Assembly: GCF_000687795.1 (NCBI RefSeq)
Contig: NZ_JHXT01000010.1
Coordinates: 1-51,782 of the forward strand
Reading direction: 5' to 3'
Length of the DNA: 51,782 bases
Source: Mycoplasma testudinis ATCC 43263
Lineage (GTDB): Bacteria; Bacillota_I; Bacilli_A; Mycoplasmatales; Mycoplasmoidaceae
Numbering within the stretch: the stretch's first letter is position 1; every line of letters starts with the position of its first letter. The position numbers were made by a program, and so were the translations under genes. A model generated the notes under the pieces. It was not told where the DNA came from and did not search any database. It worked only from the letters and a program-made list of their open reading frames with translations. Of the stretch, positions 19,137 to 32,330 are shown piece by piece.

Positions 19137-20078
19137 ATGCGTGTAATTTGTTTTGATATTGAAAGTCAAACCGCTAATCTTTTTAATGAAGCTAATAAAT
19201 ATAGCTTTGATATGCGGTTTACTGATTCGGAGTTGAATGCTTCAACTGTATATGCTTGTGAAGATTTTGATGTTGTTGTTTTACTTTCGCGGAATTATCG
19301 GATTGACGATTATGTTTTTCAATCTTTAAAAAAATACGGAGTCAGTTTAATTGTCACTACTCCAAGTAGCATTCAAAATTTAAACGTTAAGGCTTTTGCT
19401 TCTGCGCAAATTCATGTGGCAAAATTAGATGTTCGAATTAACCCCCAACGAATTCTAAATAGTATTCATGCGATTTTAGACCATCTAGCTTTAGATCAAC
19501 ATCCATTAAACAGTGATACAAAGATGTTGTTCAATGATCAATCGCAAAATGAACAGCCTAAAATTGGTTTAATTGGATTTAATGATTATGGACAAAAATT
19601 AGCAACCCAATTAATTCAACTTGGTTTTACAAATTTGTTTTATTATGATCCAGAGGTTATCGAATCTGATTTAGCAAAGCCTGTTGAATTAGACGACTTG
19701 TTAGAATCGTGTTCAATTATTTCTTACCAATCTGAAAATCCAAATTTGCCTCCTTTATTTTTTGATAACAATTTTTTTAGCAAAGTTAAGGCTAAGCCTT
19801 TCATTCTAAATAATAGCGGTTTGCGTAATGAACAAATACTAGCAATTGATAGTGCGTACAAAACAAACTTAATTTCTGGATATGCCCGCAATTTTATTAA
19901 TAACTCTTCATTTGAGCAGCAGTTAGTTGTTACAAATAAAGTTAATGTTCCGTGAGTCGTCAATCGCTTTAGCTTTGAATTTGAATCCAGTGATGCCTTG
20001 CGTGAAGTTGTTGAACAAACTCTTGCGGCGATTTATGAATTTGGAACCACGGCTAGAACAAAAACAATTATCGATTAA
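19137..20078 (+). CDS. D-2-hydroxyacid dehydrogenase-like protein, probably inactive
   Basis: 313 residues, 2 bp behind the flippase-like gene and with SD AAAGGAG inside its end. Fold: N-terminal flavodoxin-like half, then a Rossmann segment KIGLIGFNDYGQKLATQL (~residue 141 on) where the family's GxGxxG has become GFNDYG, YYDPEV (usual cofactor-discriminating Asp) and ILNNSGLRNEQILAID for the normal 'NxxRG' region. The catalytic His region that normally reads TPH here reads VPW. Second glycine and His are thus missing, so I expect loss of dehydrogenase activity; a binding or regulatory role is possible. Codon use is ordinary. Confidence 0.6.
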
Positions 20079-20103
20079 TTTCACTTAATCTTTATAAGAA
20101 AAG

Positions 20104-20141
20104 AAAAAATCCGAACTCACTTTTGAGCCCGGATTTTTTTT
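20104..20141. terminator. bidirectional intrinsic terminator
   Basis: AAAAAATCCG pairs with CGGATTTTTTT; an inner CTCA/TGAG stem extends it. T runs on both strands, between convergent genes ending at 20078 (plus) and 20159 (minus). Confidence 0.9.
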
Positions 20142-20158
20142 ACTAATAAGACAGTTAA

Positions 20159-21037
20159 TTAATGTGCTTTAGCATAACTTGGAATCTTTGGACCCAAGTG
20201 TTTTTGAATCCCTCAGTATGCGTAGTAGACAATCGCGAAACTACCAGGAAAGAAAATGATGTACATAATGGCAATCGCTGGTCCTGATATGGCTGGATTA
20301 TTTACTACGTCTGTAGCTGAACCATAAACTGAATAAACCGGAATAAAATTAGGGTTTTTTTCGTGAATCGCGGCTAAGAAATTATTTGAATCAATAAAAT
20401 TATCATGATTTAAATGATTGAAAACAACCGGAATACTAGCTGCATAAATTAAATAAAGACTTGGATAAATCATTCCCGGAAGCATTGTTGTCCAGTAAGA
20501 TTTAAGGCGTGAATTAGGATCCCAAAACATTTTCAAGAATCCTAATACAAGAAATAAGATATCTGTAATTACATGTTGTCAGATACTTACTGCTAAATCA
20601 TATTGGGTTGCAATTATTCCGTAAGCTCCACCAGTTGCGCTTAAAACAATGTTATATCCAAAGAATGTGAATCAGATATAAACCATTGTTGCTAATAAAA
20701 ATTTGTTGTTTTTTAAAAACTGGTGTTTAGGAAAGAAAACAATAAAAATTGCAAAGATTAAAAGTAAAACATTACTTTGATTTGTGAATTTATCAAAAAC
20801 AGTTCATCCATCAATTGGATCTAAGCGTCCGTCTGATCCCAAACGGACTTCATTAACCATTAAATTATCAACAAATGCTTTTAAAACAAAAGCAGTCGAG
20901 ACGACAAAAAATAATAGGCCAACGAAAAAGGCTCAACGAATGCGATCGAATTCTTTGAAGTATTTTCTAATTGGGCAGTTAATTGTTCCAATTCCAAAGG
21001 CTCTTGACCGAATTGAATCTTGATTATTTGTCTGCAT
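20159..21037 (-). CDS. polytopic membrane protein, Pr6Pr-like paralogue
   Basis: 292 residues; strong SD AAGGAGGA before ATG 21037. About six to seven hydrophobic segments. Motif DKFTNQSNVLLLIFAIF (~residue 85) is the family hallmark; ending PSYAKAH. It resembles the protein at 16806 in topology, motif order and loop spacing, including a long extracellular loop near the end (IPVYSVYGSA here, SSYAVYGSF there). The two flank the flippase-like/dehydrogenase-like pair. Function unknown. Confidence 0.62.
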
Positions 21038-21207
21038 AAATCCTCCTTGCAGGTTTTAAAATTATACATAAACCCACGAATCGTGTTAGTTCTTTTATAA
21101 TTCTTAAAATTTATGGTTGAAAATGTTTCGGGTTAAAAAAACATTTTTTGGTCTAGATCTAAATAGTTTTATATATAATTCATAAAACTCTTAGAAAGGA
21201 TTTCATC

Positions 21208-21828
21208 TTGAACACTATCATTGACCACCCACTAATTAAGGATAAGTTGACAAGAATGCGCGACATTAAAACCAAGGCTAATTTTTTTAGAGATTTGCTT
21301 AAAGAAATTACCGCTTTGATGATGTATGAAATTGGAAAGAATTACCCAACTAAAAAAATAAAAATTATAACACCACTGTGTGAAACAACAGGATATGCTT
21401 TAAAAAACGATCTAGTCTTAGTCCCTATTTTGCGAGCTGGATTAGGAATGGCAGAAGGTGTTAGTCACGTTGTTCCTGGTGCTAAAATTGGTCATATCGG
21501 CTTATACCGAAACGAAGAAAGTCTTCAACCCGTTGAATATTACGCAAAATTTCCTAAAAATACTAAAGCGGCAGATGTAATTGTCTTAGACCCAATGTTG
21601 GCAACAGGAGGATCTGCATCTAAAGCTATTTCTATTATTAAGAAACTAAAACCAAAATCAATTCAATTTGTTGGCTTAGTTGGCGCTCCTGAAGGACTTA
21701 AAGTTTTAAACAAAAACCATCCAGATGTGAACGTTTTTTTAGCCGCACTAGATCCTAAACTTAATGAACTTGGATATATTTTACCTGGCTTAGGTGATGC
21801 TGGAGACCGCTTATACGGCACAAAATAA
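21208..21828 (+). CDS. upp: uracil phosphoribosyltransferase
   Basis: 206 residues; makes UMP from uracil and PRPP, the main pyrimidine salvage step in mollicutes. TTG start at 21208 with AAAGGA ~7 nt upstream; the protein then begins at the usual place. PRPP-binding loop VIVLDPMLATGGSASKA (~residues 128-144), PILRAGLGMAEGV and the C-terminal uracil-binding GLGDAGDRLYGTK. Ends at its own terminator. Confidence 0.97.
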   Translation: MNTIIDHPLIKDKLTRMRDIKTKANFFRDLLKEITALMMYEIGKNYPTKKIKIITPLCETTGYALKNDLVLVPILRAGLGMAEGVSHVVPGAKIGHIGLYRNEESLQPVEYYAKFPKNTKAADVIVLDPMLATGGSASKAISIIKKLKPKSIQFVGLVGAPEGLKVLNKNHPDVNVFLAALDPKLNELGYILPGLGDAGDRLYGTK

Positions 21829-21901
21829 TTTAATTTTTATATAATTTATCAATATCTTTATTTTAAGGATGTTTTGATTTAATTAAAAAATTAAAATCAA
21901 G

Positions 21902-21938
21902 CAAAGTAATATACTTGTTACTTTGTTTTGTTATTTTT
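21902..21938 (+). terminator. intrinsic terminator after upp
   Basis: 8-bp perfect stem CAAAGTAA / TTACTTTG (21902-21909 and 21918-21925) followed by TTTTGTTATTTTT. Separates upp from the peptidase lipoprotein pair. Confidence 0.8.
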
Positions 21939-21984
21939 ACAATAAATTTAATTAGGGACACTATTACAAGGAAACAATATTCAG

Positions 21985-23331
21985 ATGAATCCCAAAAGTT
22001 TTAAAAAGAATCATAAAAAAGCGTGGTTAATCGGAGCATTAAGCTTTAGTGGTTTTTCTGTTGTTGCCATTTCGACTGGTTGTTCATTATTTTCAAATCC
22101 GCCGTCTGATTTCCCAATGCGTCAAAATCATGTAACAAATACGGTCCCACAGAATACTTTGTATGAAGATATTCACGATTTAACATTTAGTTTGTTTTTT
22201 AGAAACTCTGTAGAATTTGATCGGTCTCACGTTAGCCTTGTTAGGGGAACGGGTTGACTATTTGATTATAGTGAAACTGTTAACCCGTCTAACAATTCAC
22301 TTAGTAGTTTTACAGCATACATTGCAACTAACTTACATGTTGCTAATAATTTACTTAACCCAAACGACAATCCTGAATACCTTGCCCCAGCGTTTGATAA
22401 AAATAGTAGTAGTTTTGACCCTAGTGCAAGTAAAACTTTAGAGTTTGCATTTAGTAAATTTGAAGAAAATAATCCAAAAATAGTAGATTTTCCCGCAAGC
22501 CATTTGCCAATGACTCAATATGCTGCCATTAATCTAAACGACGGAACAACTTATACAACTCCAGTGAAACAAACCGATGGTTCAAGTGTCAATCAAAATC
22601 TTAAAGCTTATTTGGATTTTGCTGTGCTTAAATATACGATTTCTTTTAATCGTTTCGGTACTCCTCAATCTGCAAAAGATCAAGCCATCTATGATGATTT
22701 GTTTCTTCCAGCAGTTTCTACTCTAGATAAATTAACTGCTGATAAATCGTTTTTTAGTAGTGTTGATTACACTCGAGGAGCATTAGCAACTACTCGTGCT
22801 TTTATTGCGGGATATCCTGCTGATTCGAGTGTAGGTAATGTTCCAACATGAACTATTAATAGTAATGCTGGATCAAATAGTATTTCTTTAGGTCAACCCG
22901 TTAATACATCTCGGGATTTTACATTTGACAGTAATTCGCCTGTCCCGGGAATGCAAATAAATACGCTTAACCCTAAATTTACTCTAACCTACCACGGGAC
23001 GACTTATCGCAAATATGGGGTTTCTTATTTTATTAATGATTCCAATCTTGGTGAAGGTTCATCAGGTAGTATGATGATGAATCAAGATGGTCAAGTTATG
23101 GGGATTTACTTTGGAACAGTTCAACCCGTTGGCGACACTACTCCAATCGGATTTGGATTTGCTGACGCTTTGTATTTAAATACCCACGATTTAGCAAGAT
23201 TTAAAAATGCCGGAATAAATTCGTATAATTTAATAACTGACCCTAAAGATTCTTATTTGGCTTCTTTACAAGCTGATAATATCCAAACAAATTTTTTTAA
23301 TAAAACTTCGACTACGACACCTCAAAATTAA
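21985..23331 (+). CDS. DUF31-type serine peptidase lipoprotein
   Basis: 448 residues. N-terminal signal with lipobox ending ISTGC (Cys33), so predicted to be surface-anchored. Trypsin-like layout of the mycoplasma DUF31 peptidases: GTGWLFDY opening, His in ATNLHVAN (~His118), Asp in YLDFAVLKY (~Asp211), Ser in GEGSSGSMM (~Ser360). The family includes MIP, the protease of the MIB-MIP immunoglobulin-cleaving pair; this member is short and lacks large accessory domains, so the substrate is open. Ends TAATG overlapping the next, related gene. Confidence 0.82.
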
Positions 23332-24902
23332 TGAAACTATATAAAACCAAACTAGCTAAATCGTTGAATATAATTTTAGGTCTTGGCCTTTCAGGGATTT
23401 TAGTTGTTAGCTCTGGGTGTGCGGTCCAGCCAGTTTTGGTAACTCCTAAAACTGATAAAGTTGTTGGAATAGTTCCCCAACAAACCCCATATGAGGCCGC
23501 GCACGATTTAGAATTCAGTTTTGAATTTGATAATACTGGAGGATTTAATTTAGATCCTGAAAGAATGGCTAATCCTGACCGAAATTCGCCCTATTTTATT
23601 TTTGGAACAGGATGGTTGTTTGACTGGGATACAACTAGTACAAAACCAGTTAATAACAATGGTGATATTAACTGGACTGGTTATTTTGCAACTAATTTAC
23701 ATGTGGCTGATGCTTTATTAAAATCTGATGATGGAATTTATACGCCATCATGGTTATCACCAAATGGCCAAGGTGGAGATTCAACAATCGGGTTTTCGTT
23801 AGGAAAACTTTATAACCAAAACCCAGGATTTTTAAATAGCAATGCAAATGGAGCCAACCTAACTTCAGTTCCGCTTTCGACATTACCAAGCACGTTTTAT
23901 ACTGCAACCAACTATTATCAACCTAATCGTACGGTAGCAGCAAGTCAGCCTGATCGAAATATTTATACAGATTTTGCAGTCTTGCAAATTCAGATTCATT
24001 ATCGTAAAAATCCGATAAATAACCAACAACGGGGTGAGAGCGAAGCGTACCAAAACTGAATTGAACCAGCTATGAATTTAATTAGTTTAATGGGAGCAAA
24101 TTACACCAGTTTTTTTGATAGTAAAGACTATATTTCACTTAATAAAAACAAAACTCCAATTCATCCACTTCCAACACAAATTTATGCTGGAGGTTACCCA
24201 TTTTATTCTATGGGTGATACGTTTGGAAATGTATCACCACCACACTATACTAGTAATTCAAGGACAGTTTCAGGAGCAAATTTTGGTAACCCAACAGGTT
24301 CTCCAGCATGAACTATTAATGCTAAAAAAACAAAAGATGAAGCAAATGGTTCGTTAACTTATACTCCACCTGGTTTGGTTTCGAAATCTCAAACAGATGA
24401 ATTTACTGATAATAACCCTAATACAAGCGTAGATGGTACTTACAGTCCTTATGATCCCAATCTTCCTTTAGAAACAAATAATCCCAATGTTCCTAAAGCA
24501 ACAACTTTGTTTTATCATGGGGTTCAATATGTTCAATATGGTTTGGGATATATTGTTTCTGATTCAAATTTAGCAGGTGGTGCATCTGGAACCATGATTT
24601 TACATCAGGACAGCAACCCGGCTGGTTTTCAGCTGCTAGCAATTTACTTTGGTACCTTTGCTGATCCAAATAATCCAAGTTTAGAGTCTTCTGTTGGAAT
24701 TGGAATAGCTTTAATTATTGATAGTTTTACTAGCTCAGACGGAAATTATGAATATTTAAGTCCTTATAATTTGATTGCCGGAAACTCGTTAATGCGTTCT
24801 GCAGCTAAGGTCGGTGAATTAAACCAGATATTCAACTCATCATATAAAGTATCCTTACAAGTCAAAAATATTAGTTCTCATTGGTTCCCAAACAGTAATT
24901 AA
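23331..24902 (+). CDS. DUF31-type serine peptidase lipoprotein, paralogue
   Basis: 523 residues, translationally coupled to the preceding gene by TAATG. Lipobox VVSSGC (Cys30). Same architecture: GTGWLFDW, ATNLHVAD (~His124), YTDFAVLQI (~Asp214), and GGASGTMIL (~Ser419), so the triad is intact with Ala in place of Ser before the nucleophile. It has a longer insertion before the Ser motif (~residues 255-375, Pro/Asn/Tyr-rich). A tandem duplication that has diverged; likely surface proteins acting on host proteins. Confidence 0.82.
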
Positions 24903-24964
24903 GGTCTTTTTTGTAGATTGGTGCCAATTGTTAGCATTTTTCTGCCTTTTTTAAAAGCAATTGC

Positions 24965-24992
24965 TTGAAGGAATTTATTTTAAGCGTATAAT
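24965..24992 (+). promoter_or_regulatory. candidate promoter of the ATP synthase operon
   Basis: TTGAAG (24965-24970), 16-bp spacer, TATAAT (24987-24992), 35 bp upstream of the first start codon. Confidence 0.6.
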
Positions 24993-25026
24993 ACTAATGT
25001 CTTTTAGGGAGCGAAGGGAGTATGTT

Positions 25027-25581
25027 ATGAATAAGGTTGCATTTTTAAGCAAATTTAAATCGCTTAATAAAACGGCATCTTCAACTTCAGATTTAGCTTG
25101 GTTTTTCAAAAACCTTTCTTATCTTGGGTTTGCCTTGCTTGGAATCATTATTCTAATTATTCTTGGTGTTACAAACACCGCTCCCTGAGGAACGTTGTAC
25201 GCATGATTAGTTGGTCTCCCTTTTGGAATTGTTGCTGTCTTTTCATCAACAGTTATTCCAAAATTTTTAATGTCTTTAAGCTTAAAACTCAGTAAAAAAA
25301 CAAATTCTCATAAACGTGGGGCGATGTTTTTTTCGACTATTGGCGGATTTTTGTTTATTGGTCGTTACTTTTTATACATCATTCCGATTATTATTGTAGC
25401 GGCTGTAAACAACTTTCAAGTTGATGGCATTTTCCATATCGCAGGTGTTGTTGCAGTTGTCGCATTAGTGCCAACTAATTCTATTTTTTTAAATTACGTT
25501 TTTTTCCGTTCTGACTTGAAAAAAATGATGAAGAAAGGAGTTCCAAATGTTGCCTCAGGCGATAGTCTTTCAGCAAACTAA
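25027..25581 (+). CDS. atpI: ATP synthase operon first gene, AtpI-like membrane protein
   Basis: 184 residues; ATG 25027 with AAGGGAG upstream. Four hydrophobic segments, Lys-rich C-terminus, as in the mollicute protein that opens the atp operon (AtpI position). AtpI-like proteins help assemble the c ring or Mg2+ handling in other bacteria; sequence similarity to E. coli AtpI cannot be judged by eye, so the name rests on place and topology. The last 35 bp overlap atpB, which carries its SD AAGGAG inside this gene. Confidence 0.7.
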
Positions 25582-26491
25582 CGAAGCGCTCAAAGCAGCT
25601 AATCCAACACTGGCTTTTTTAAATACAAAGCCTGTTGATAGTATCGAATGGTTTCCATTCGAACCTACAGCTGTAATCTTTACAATTCCGCTGGCTGTTA
25701 TTTTAATTGCCATCTTCTGTATTGTCTATTTTGTTAAAGCGCGACGTTTGAGTCCGAGTCAAGCCCCTAGTGGATATGTGCTCATGGTTGAGCAATATGT
25801 ATTAGGCATGGAAAGCTTGACATTGGATTTATTAGGCGAAAGAAACCGTAAGGTTACACCTTACTTCTTATTGTTGATGACGTACTTAGGATTTTCCAAC
25901 GTTTTTTCTCTGTTTGGAAATATGCCGCCACCAACAAGTTCATTAACAGTCACTTTTACATTAGGATTAATGACTTTTTTTGGGACTATAATTACTGGGT
26001 TTAAATACCAACGTTTAAGTTACTTAAAAGAATTTACGTTCAATGTCAAAATTAAAGGTCATAAAGTTCCAGTTATGATCAATCCTTTAAATATCATTGA
26101 AGAAATTTCCCCACTACTATCTATTTCAGTTCGGTTGTGAGGTAATATCTTCGCTGGAACATTGATTATGGCTTTGTTTTACGCATTGTTCCAATTAATT
26201 TTTGCAAGCGTTAATCCAGTACCATTAGGTCTGGCCCTTGGTAGTATTTTTGGCGGGGTCGTTGCCTCGGCATTCCACTCGTATTTTGACGTTGGGATCG
26301 CGTTATTGCAAGCGTATGTATTTATGCTCTTAACGTATTCTTATTGGTCTAACAAAATGAATGCTGAAGAAGGCCAAGCCCACCACAAAAAAGGCAAACG
26401 CCGTGCAAAAAAAGTTGCTGTTGAAATCAATTCCCCTGGTGTTTCAATGAATGTGAAAACAACCAACCTAAGCGATCACGATCGCATCTAA
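25547..26491 (+). CDS. atpB: ATP synthase Fo subunit a
   Basis: 314 residues. Forms the proton half-channels. About six membrane segments; the essential Arg is in ISVRLWGNIFAG (~residue 199), with a UGA-coded Trp next to it, followed by VGIALLQAYVFMLLTY, the conserved last helix. Both ends are extended: ~45 residues before the first helix and a basic ~50-residue C-terminal tail (HHKKGKRRAKK), longer than most family members. Confidence 0.95.
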
Positions 26492-26530
26492 AATTCATTC
26501 TTAATAAAACTATATTTGGAGTATAAACTT

Positions 26531-26824
26531 ATGGATAACATTATCTTACACCTTAGCGACATCGTTAACCAAACATTCGGTGGAACATCAGCCGATGGCA
26601 CAGCAAAAGCCGGAGCATATATTGGTGGTGGTGCAGCCATGGCCGCAGCCGCTGGTGTGGGTGCAGGTCAAGGTTTCGCAGCTGGTCAAGCTTGTGTGGC
26701 TTTAGCTAGAAACCCTGAAGTTGAAAGTAAAATTAGAACCCTTTTCATCGTTGGAAGTGCCATTGCCGAATCTTCAGCTATTTACGGATTAATTATTGCG
26801 ATTATTTTAATCTTCGTTGCTTAA
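26531..26824 (+). CDS. atpE: ATP synthase Fo subunit c
   Basis: 97 residues, ATG 26531 after GGAG; an in-frame TTG at 26516 is not needed. Two-helix hairpin: Gly/Ala-rich helix 1 (GAYIGGGAAMAAAAGVGAG), polar loop ARNPEV, helix 2 with the proton-carrying Glu in GSAIAESSAIYG. The N-terminal ~25 residues before helix 1 are longer than usual. Confidence 0.97.
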   Translation: MDNIILHLSDIVNQTFGGTSADGTAKAGAYIGGGAAMAAAAGVGAGQGFAAGQACVALARNPEVESKIRTLFIVGSAIAESSAIYGLIIAIILIFVA

Positions 26825-26851
26825 TCGTTTGATCTAAAATGGAGCTGTAAA

Positions 26852-27475
26852 ATGTATAAGAAAAATCCTTACCGTAAAATTCAACGTATTCTTGTTGCTT
26901 TAACTGGGGTTGTTTTAATTCCGCTTATCGTAACTTCATGTGCTTTACCAGATGAATTTAATCAGGATAACATTGTTAACCAATTCTTTCCTAATTTCTG
27001 GGTTTTCATCGCGCACATTATCGCTTTAATCATTTTGTTGTTCTTCATGATTTACTTTTTATGAAAACCAACAAAACGGAATCTTGCTGCGCGCAATGCG
27101 TTGATTCAAAAAAATATTGATGATGCTGCTAATGCTCAAAAAGAAGCATTAACTTTCTTGCAAGAAGCAAACGATAAACGCTTAAAAGCAAGTATGGAAG
27201 CTTCACAAATTGTTTCCCAAGCGACCCACGAAGGATTCAAGATTAAATCTGAAATTGAAGACAGTGCAAAACGTAGTGCTAACATGACTATTCAAAATGC
27301 CAAACAAGAACTTTCACGCAGGGAACGGGTCCTACGTGAAGAAATGCACGAACAAATCATTTCGGTTGCTTTAAATGTCTCTGAAGCCTTGACTAAGAAA
27401 AACATTTCCCGTCAGGACAACGAGAAGTTTATTGAAGACTTTATTAAAGAATTAGAGGAAGCTAACATTGAATAA
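26852..27475 (+). CDS. atpF: ATP synthase Fo subunit b, lipoprotein form
   Basis: 207 residues. The peripheral stalk: one membrane anchor and a long coiled-coil. It begins with a lipoprotein signal (GVVLIPLIVTSC, Cys30), then a second hydrophobic segment FWVFIAHIIALIILLFFMIYFL and the helical stalk from ~75 to 190. Subunit b as a processed lipoprotein is known from M. pneumoniae. The gene overlaps atpH by 8 bp. Confidence 0.93.
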
Positions 27476-28022
27476 AACACGCTTATTTAGTTTCGCTCGG
27501 GCCTTATATGATTTGGCTGAAGAAAAAAACTTACGTCATGAGATTTATCAACAAGCTCTTGATTTAATGGAATTGGTTCAAAATAATCCCGACCTGCTAA
27601 ATATCTTTTGTTCACCGATTATTAATCAAGCCTCAAAAAATGATTCTGTAACTGCAATTTTTGGCAAATTTTTAAATCCGTTATTCTGTGATTTTTTACG
27701 AGTTGTAATCGATATGCGAGAGTTTCATTCGATTCGACTTATCATTAAAAAATTTCTAGGAATTGTTGAACAAGTTGAGCACGTTCGTTACGTTCGGGTG
27801 ACATCAGCTTATCCACTAACAACTGAACAACTTGATAAGATTAAAAAAATCTTAGAAAAGAAACTAGCAACCCACTTAATTGTGCACACGAAAATTGATC
27901 CAAGTGTGATTGCTGGTGTTCGGGTTGAAACTGAATCGAAATCATTTGACTCAACAATTCCAGGGAAACTAAAAAACATCAAGGGTCACTTATTATTACA
28001 ATTGGCTGGAGGTCAAATTTAA
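27468..28022 (+). CDS. atpH: ATP synthase F1 subunit delta
   Basis: 184 residues. Connects the b stalk to the top of F1. TTG start at 27468 within the end of atpF, with AGAGGAA upstream. Typical N-terminal six-helix part ([16 protein letters not shown]) and C-terminal segment with [17 protein letters not shown] and [11 protein letters not shown]. atpA follows 1 bp later. Confidence 0.93.
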   Translation: MNKTRLFSFARALYDLAEEKNLRHEIYQQALDLMELVQNNPDLLNIFCSPIINQASKNDSVTAIFGKFLNPLFCDFLRVVIDMREFHSIRLIIKKFLGIVEQVEHVRYVRVTSAYPLTTEQLDKIKKILEKKLATHLIVHTKIDPSVIAGVRVETESKSFDSTIPGKLKNIKGHLLLQLAGGQI

Positions 28023-28023
28023 A

Positions 28024-29615
28024 ATGGCAATTAATCTAAGCGAGTTCGCTTCAATTATCAAGGATCAGGTAAAAAAATACTCTGACAAGATTGTAACTAA
28101 CGAAAAGGGTCATGTTATCACAGTAGGTGACGGGATCGTAAAAGTTAGTGGCCTTGATGAAGTTGTTTTAAACGAACTTGTGGAATTTGAAAACGGCGCG
28201 TACGGAATGGCTTTAAACCTTGAAGTTAATAACGTTGGTGTCGTTATGTTGGGAAATTATTTTAACTTACGCGAAGGTTCGTTAGTTAAACGAACTGGAA
28301 GAATTGTGCAAGCTCCAGTTGGTGACGCTTTATTAGGCCGGGTCGTTAATGGGATTGGAATGCCAATTGATGGTAAAGGCGAACTTAAAGATGTAACCTA
28401 TGCGCCGATTGAACAAGTAGCGCCTGGGGTTATGGCTAGAAAATCAGTTAGTGAACCACTTGAAACTGGGATCTTAGCAATTGATTCAATGTTACCAATT
28501 GGTAAGGGTCAACGGGAATTGATCATTGGTGACCGTCAAACTGGAAAAACCACAATCGGAATTGATGCCATCATTAACCAAAAAGGGAAAGATGTTTATT
28601 GTATGTATGTTGCCATCGGGCAAAAGAATTCGTCCATTGCGCAAATTGTTGCCCAATTAGAACGAGCTGATGCGATGAAATATACATGTATTGTTTCATC
28701 TACAGCTAGTGAAATTGCCGCGTTATCATACATTGCTCCATTCACTGGTGTAACTATTGCTGAACACTGGATGCATCAAGGCAAGAATGTTTTAATTGTT
28801 TATGATGATTTGTCCAAACACGCGGTTGCTTACCGGACGTTATCATTATTATTACGTCGTCCTCCAGGTCGGGAAGCTTACCCTGGTGATGTTTTCTATT
28901 TACACTCACGATTGTTGGAACGGGCCGGAAGATTAAACGAAGCCGCTGGTGGTGGTTCAATTACTGCGTTACCAATTATTGAAACCCAAGCTGGAGATAT
29001 TTCAGCATATATTCCAACTAATGTAATTTCAATTACAGATGGACAATTGTTCATGGTAACCAATTTATTCAATTCAGGTCAACGTCCAGCGATTCACGTT
29101 GGGTTGTCAGTTAGTCGGGTCGGATCAGCAGCACAAATTAAAGCTGTCAAACAAATGTCTGGTAGTTTAAAACTAGAACTTGCCCAATATCGTGAACTTG
29201 ATGCTTTTAGTCAGTTTGGTAGTGACTTGGATGCTGAAACTAAAAAAATTCTGGACCACGGTAAACGGGTTATGGAAATGTTGAAACAACCAAACGCCAA
29301 ACCAATTGATCAAATTCTTGAATCAATTTTATTGTTTAGTATTAAAGAACGTTTTATCAAATGAATTCCGGTCGAAGAAATTCAACGCTTTAAATCATTT
29401 ATCATTGATAAATTTTTAAACGGAGATTTATACAATAAACTAGCAGCAGAAAAAGCCTTTAGCAAGGAATTGATTGAAGCCTTCAGAACCCAATTTAATG
29501 CGCTAGTAAAAGAATTTATTGTAACGATCCCTAATTACGACGCAAGCAAGTTTGGTGATTGCACTGAACTTGACGACAAACCCATGAAAGCAGAAGCACA
29601 AGGCGGAACTAAATA

Positions 29616-29616
<1 letters not shown>
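28024..29616 (+). CDS. atpA: ATP synthase F1 subunit alpha
   Basis: 530 residues; non-catalytic nucleotide-binding subunit. P-loop GDRQTGKTT (~residues 169-177), [12 protein letters not shown], the [12 protein letters not shown] region and [23 protein letters not shown]. The [16 protein letters not shown] block holds the Arg that completes the catalytic site. A UGA Trp (29362-29364) breaks the frame under the standard code. Its stop overlaps the ATG of atpG (TAATG). Confidence 0.98.
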
Positions 29617-31879
<2,263 letters not shown>

Positions 31880-31915
31880 TTGTTACTTTAATTTTCAAAA
31901 GAAAGGTGTGATGCT

Positions 31916-32326
31916 ATGGCCGGAAATAATTACAAGGTAAAAATCTTAACGCCTCGTGGAGTAAAATTTGACGAGGAAGTTCGAATGATGGAAGTCAAAG
32001 CCCCTGAAGGCTATATTGCATTAATGGCAAATAATGCTCCTTTTGTTGCAAACGTTAAACCAAATGTGATTTATATAACTCATCCTGATGGGGAACGAGA
32101 GCCAGCCATTTTAGATCAAGGTACTGTTTATGCTACACGAACTGAAGCCAAAATCTTTTGCTTAGATTTTGTTTATGCTAAAGATGTGGATGTAGTTGCA
32201 ACCGAAAATGAAAAACGGGAATTAGAAGCACGGTTGGCAGCGCTTCAAGATTTGAAAGAAAAAATCAAAGTTGAACGCTTACTTGCTTTTGAATTACTTA
32301 AACTACGCGAAGGACCTCATAAATAA
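31916..32326 (+). CDS. atpC: ATP synthase F1 subunit epsilon
   Basis: 136 residues; regulatory rotor subunit. N-terminal beta-sandwich (KVKILTPRGVKFDEEVRMMEVKAPEG in pieces: 'TPRG', 'EGYIALMANNAPF') and a helical C-terminal hairpin (KRELEARLAALQDLKEKI). SD GAAAGG before ATG 31916. Last gene of the canonical operon; another gene follows after 4 bp. Confidence 0.93.
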   Translation: MAGNNYKVKILTPRGVKFDEEVRMMEVKAPEGYIALMANNAPFVANVKPNVIYITHPDGEREPAILDQGTVYATRTEAKIFCLDFVYAKDVDVVATENEKRELEARLAALQDLKEKIKVERLLAFELLKLREGPHK

Positions 32327-32330
32327 AAAC

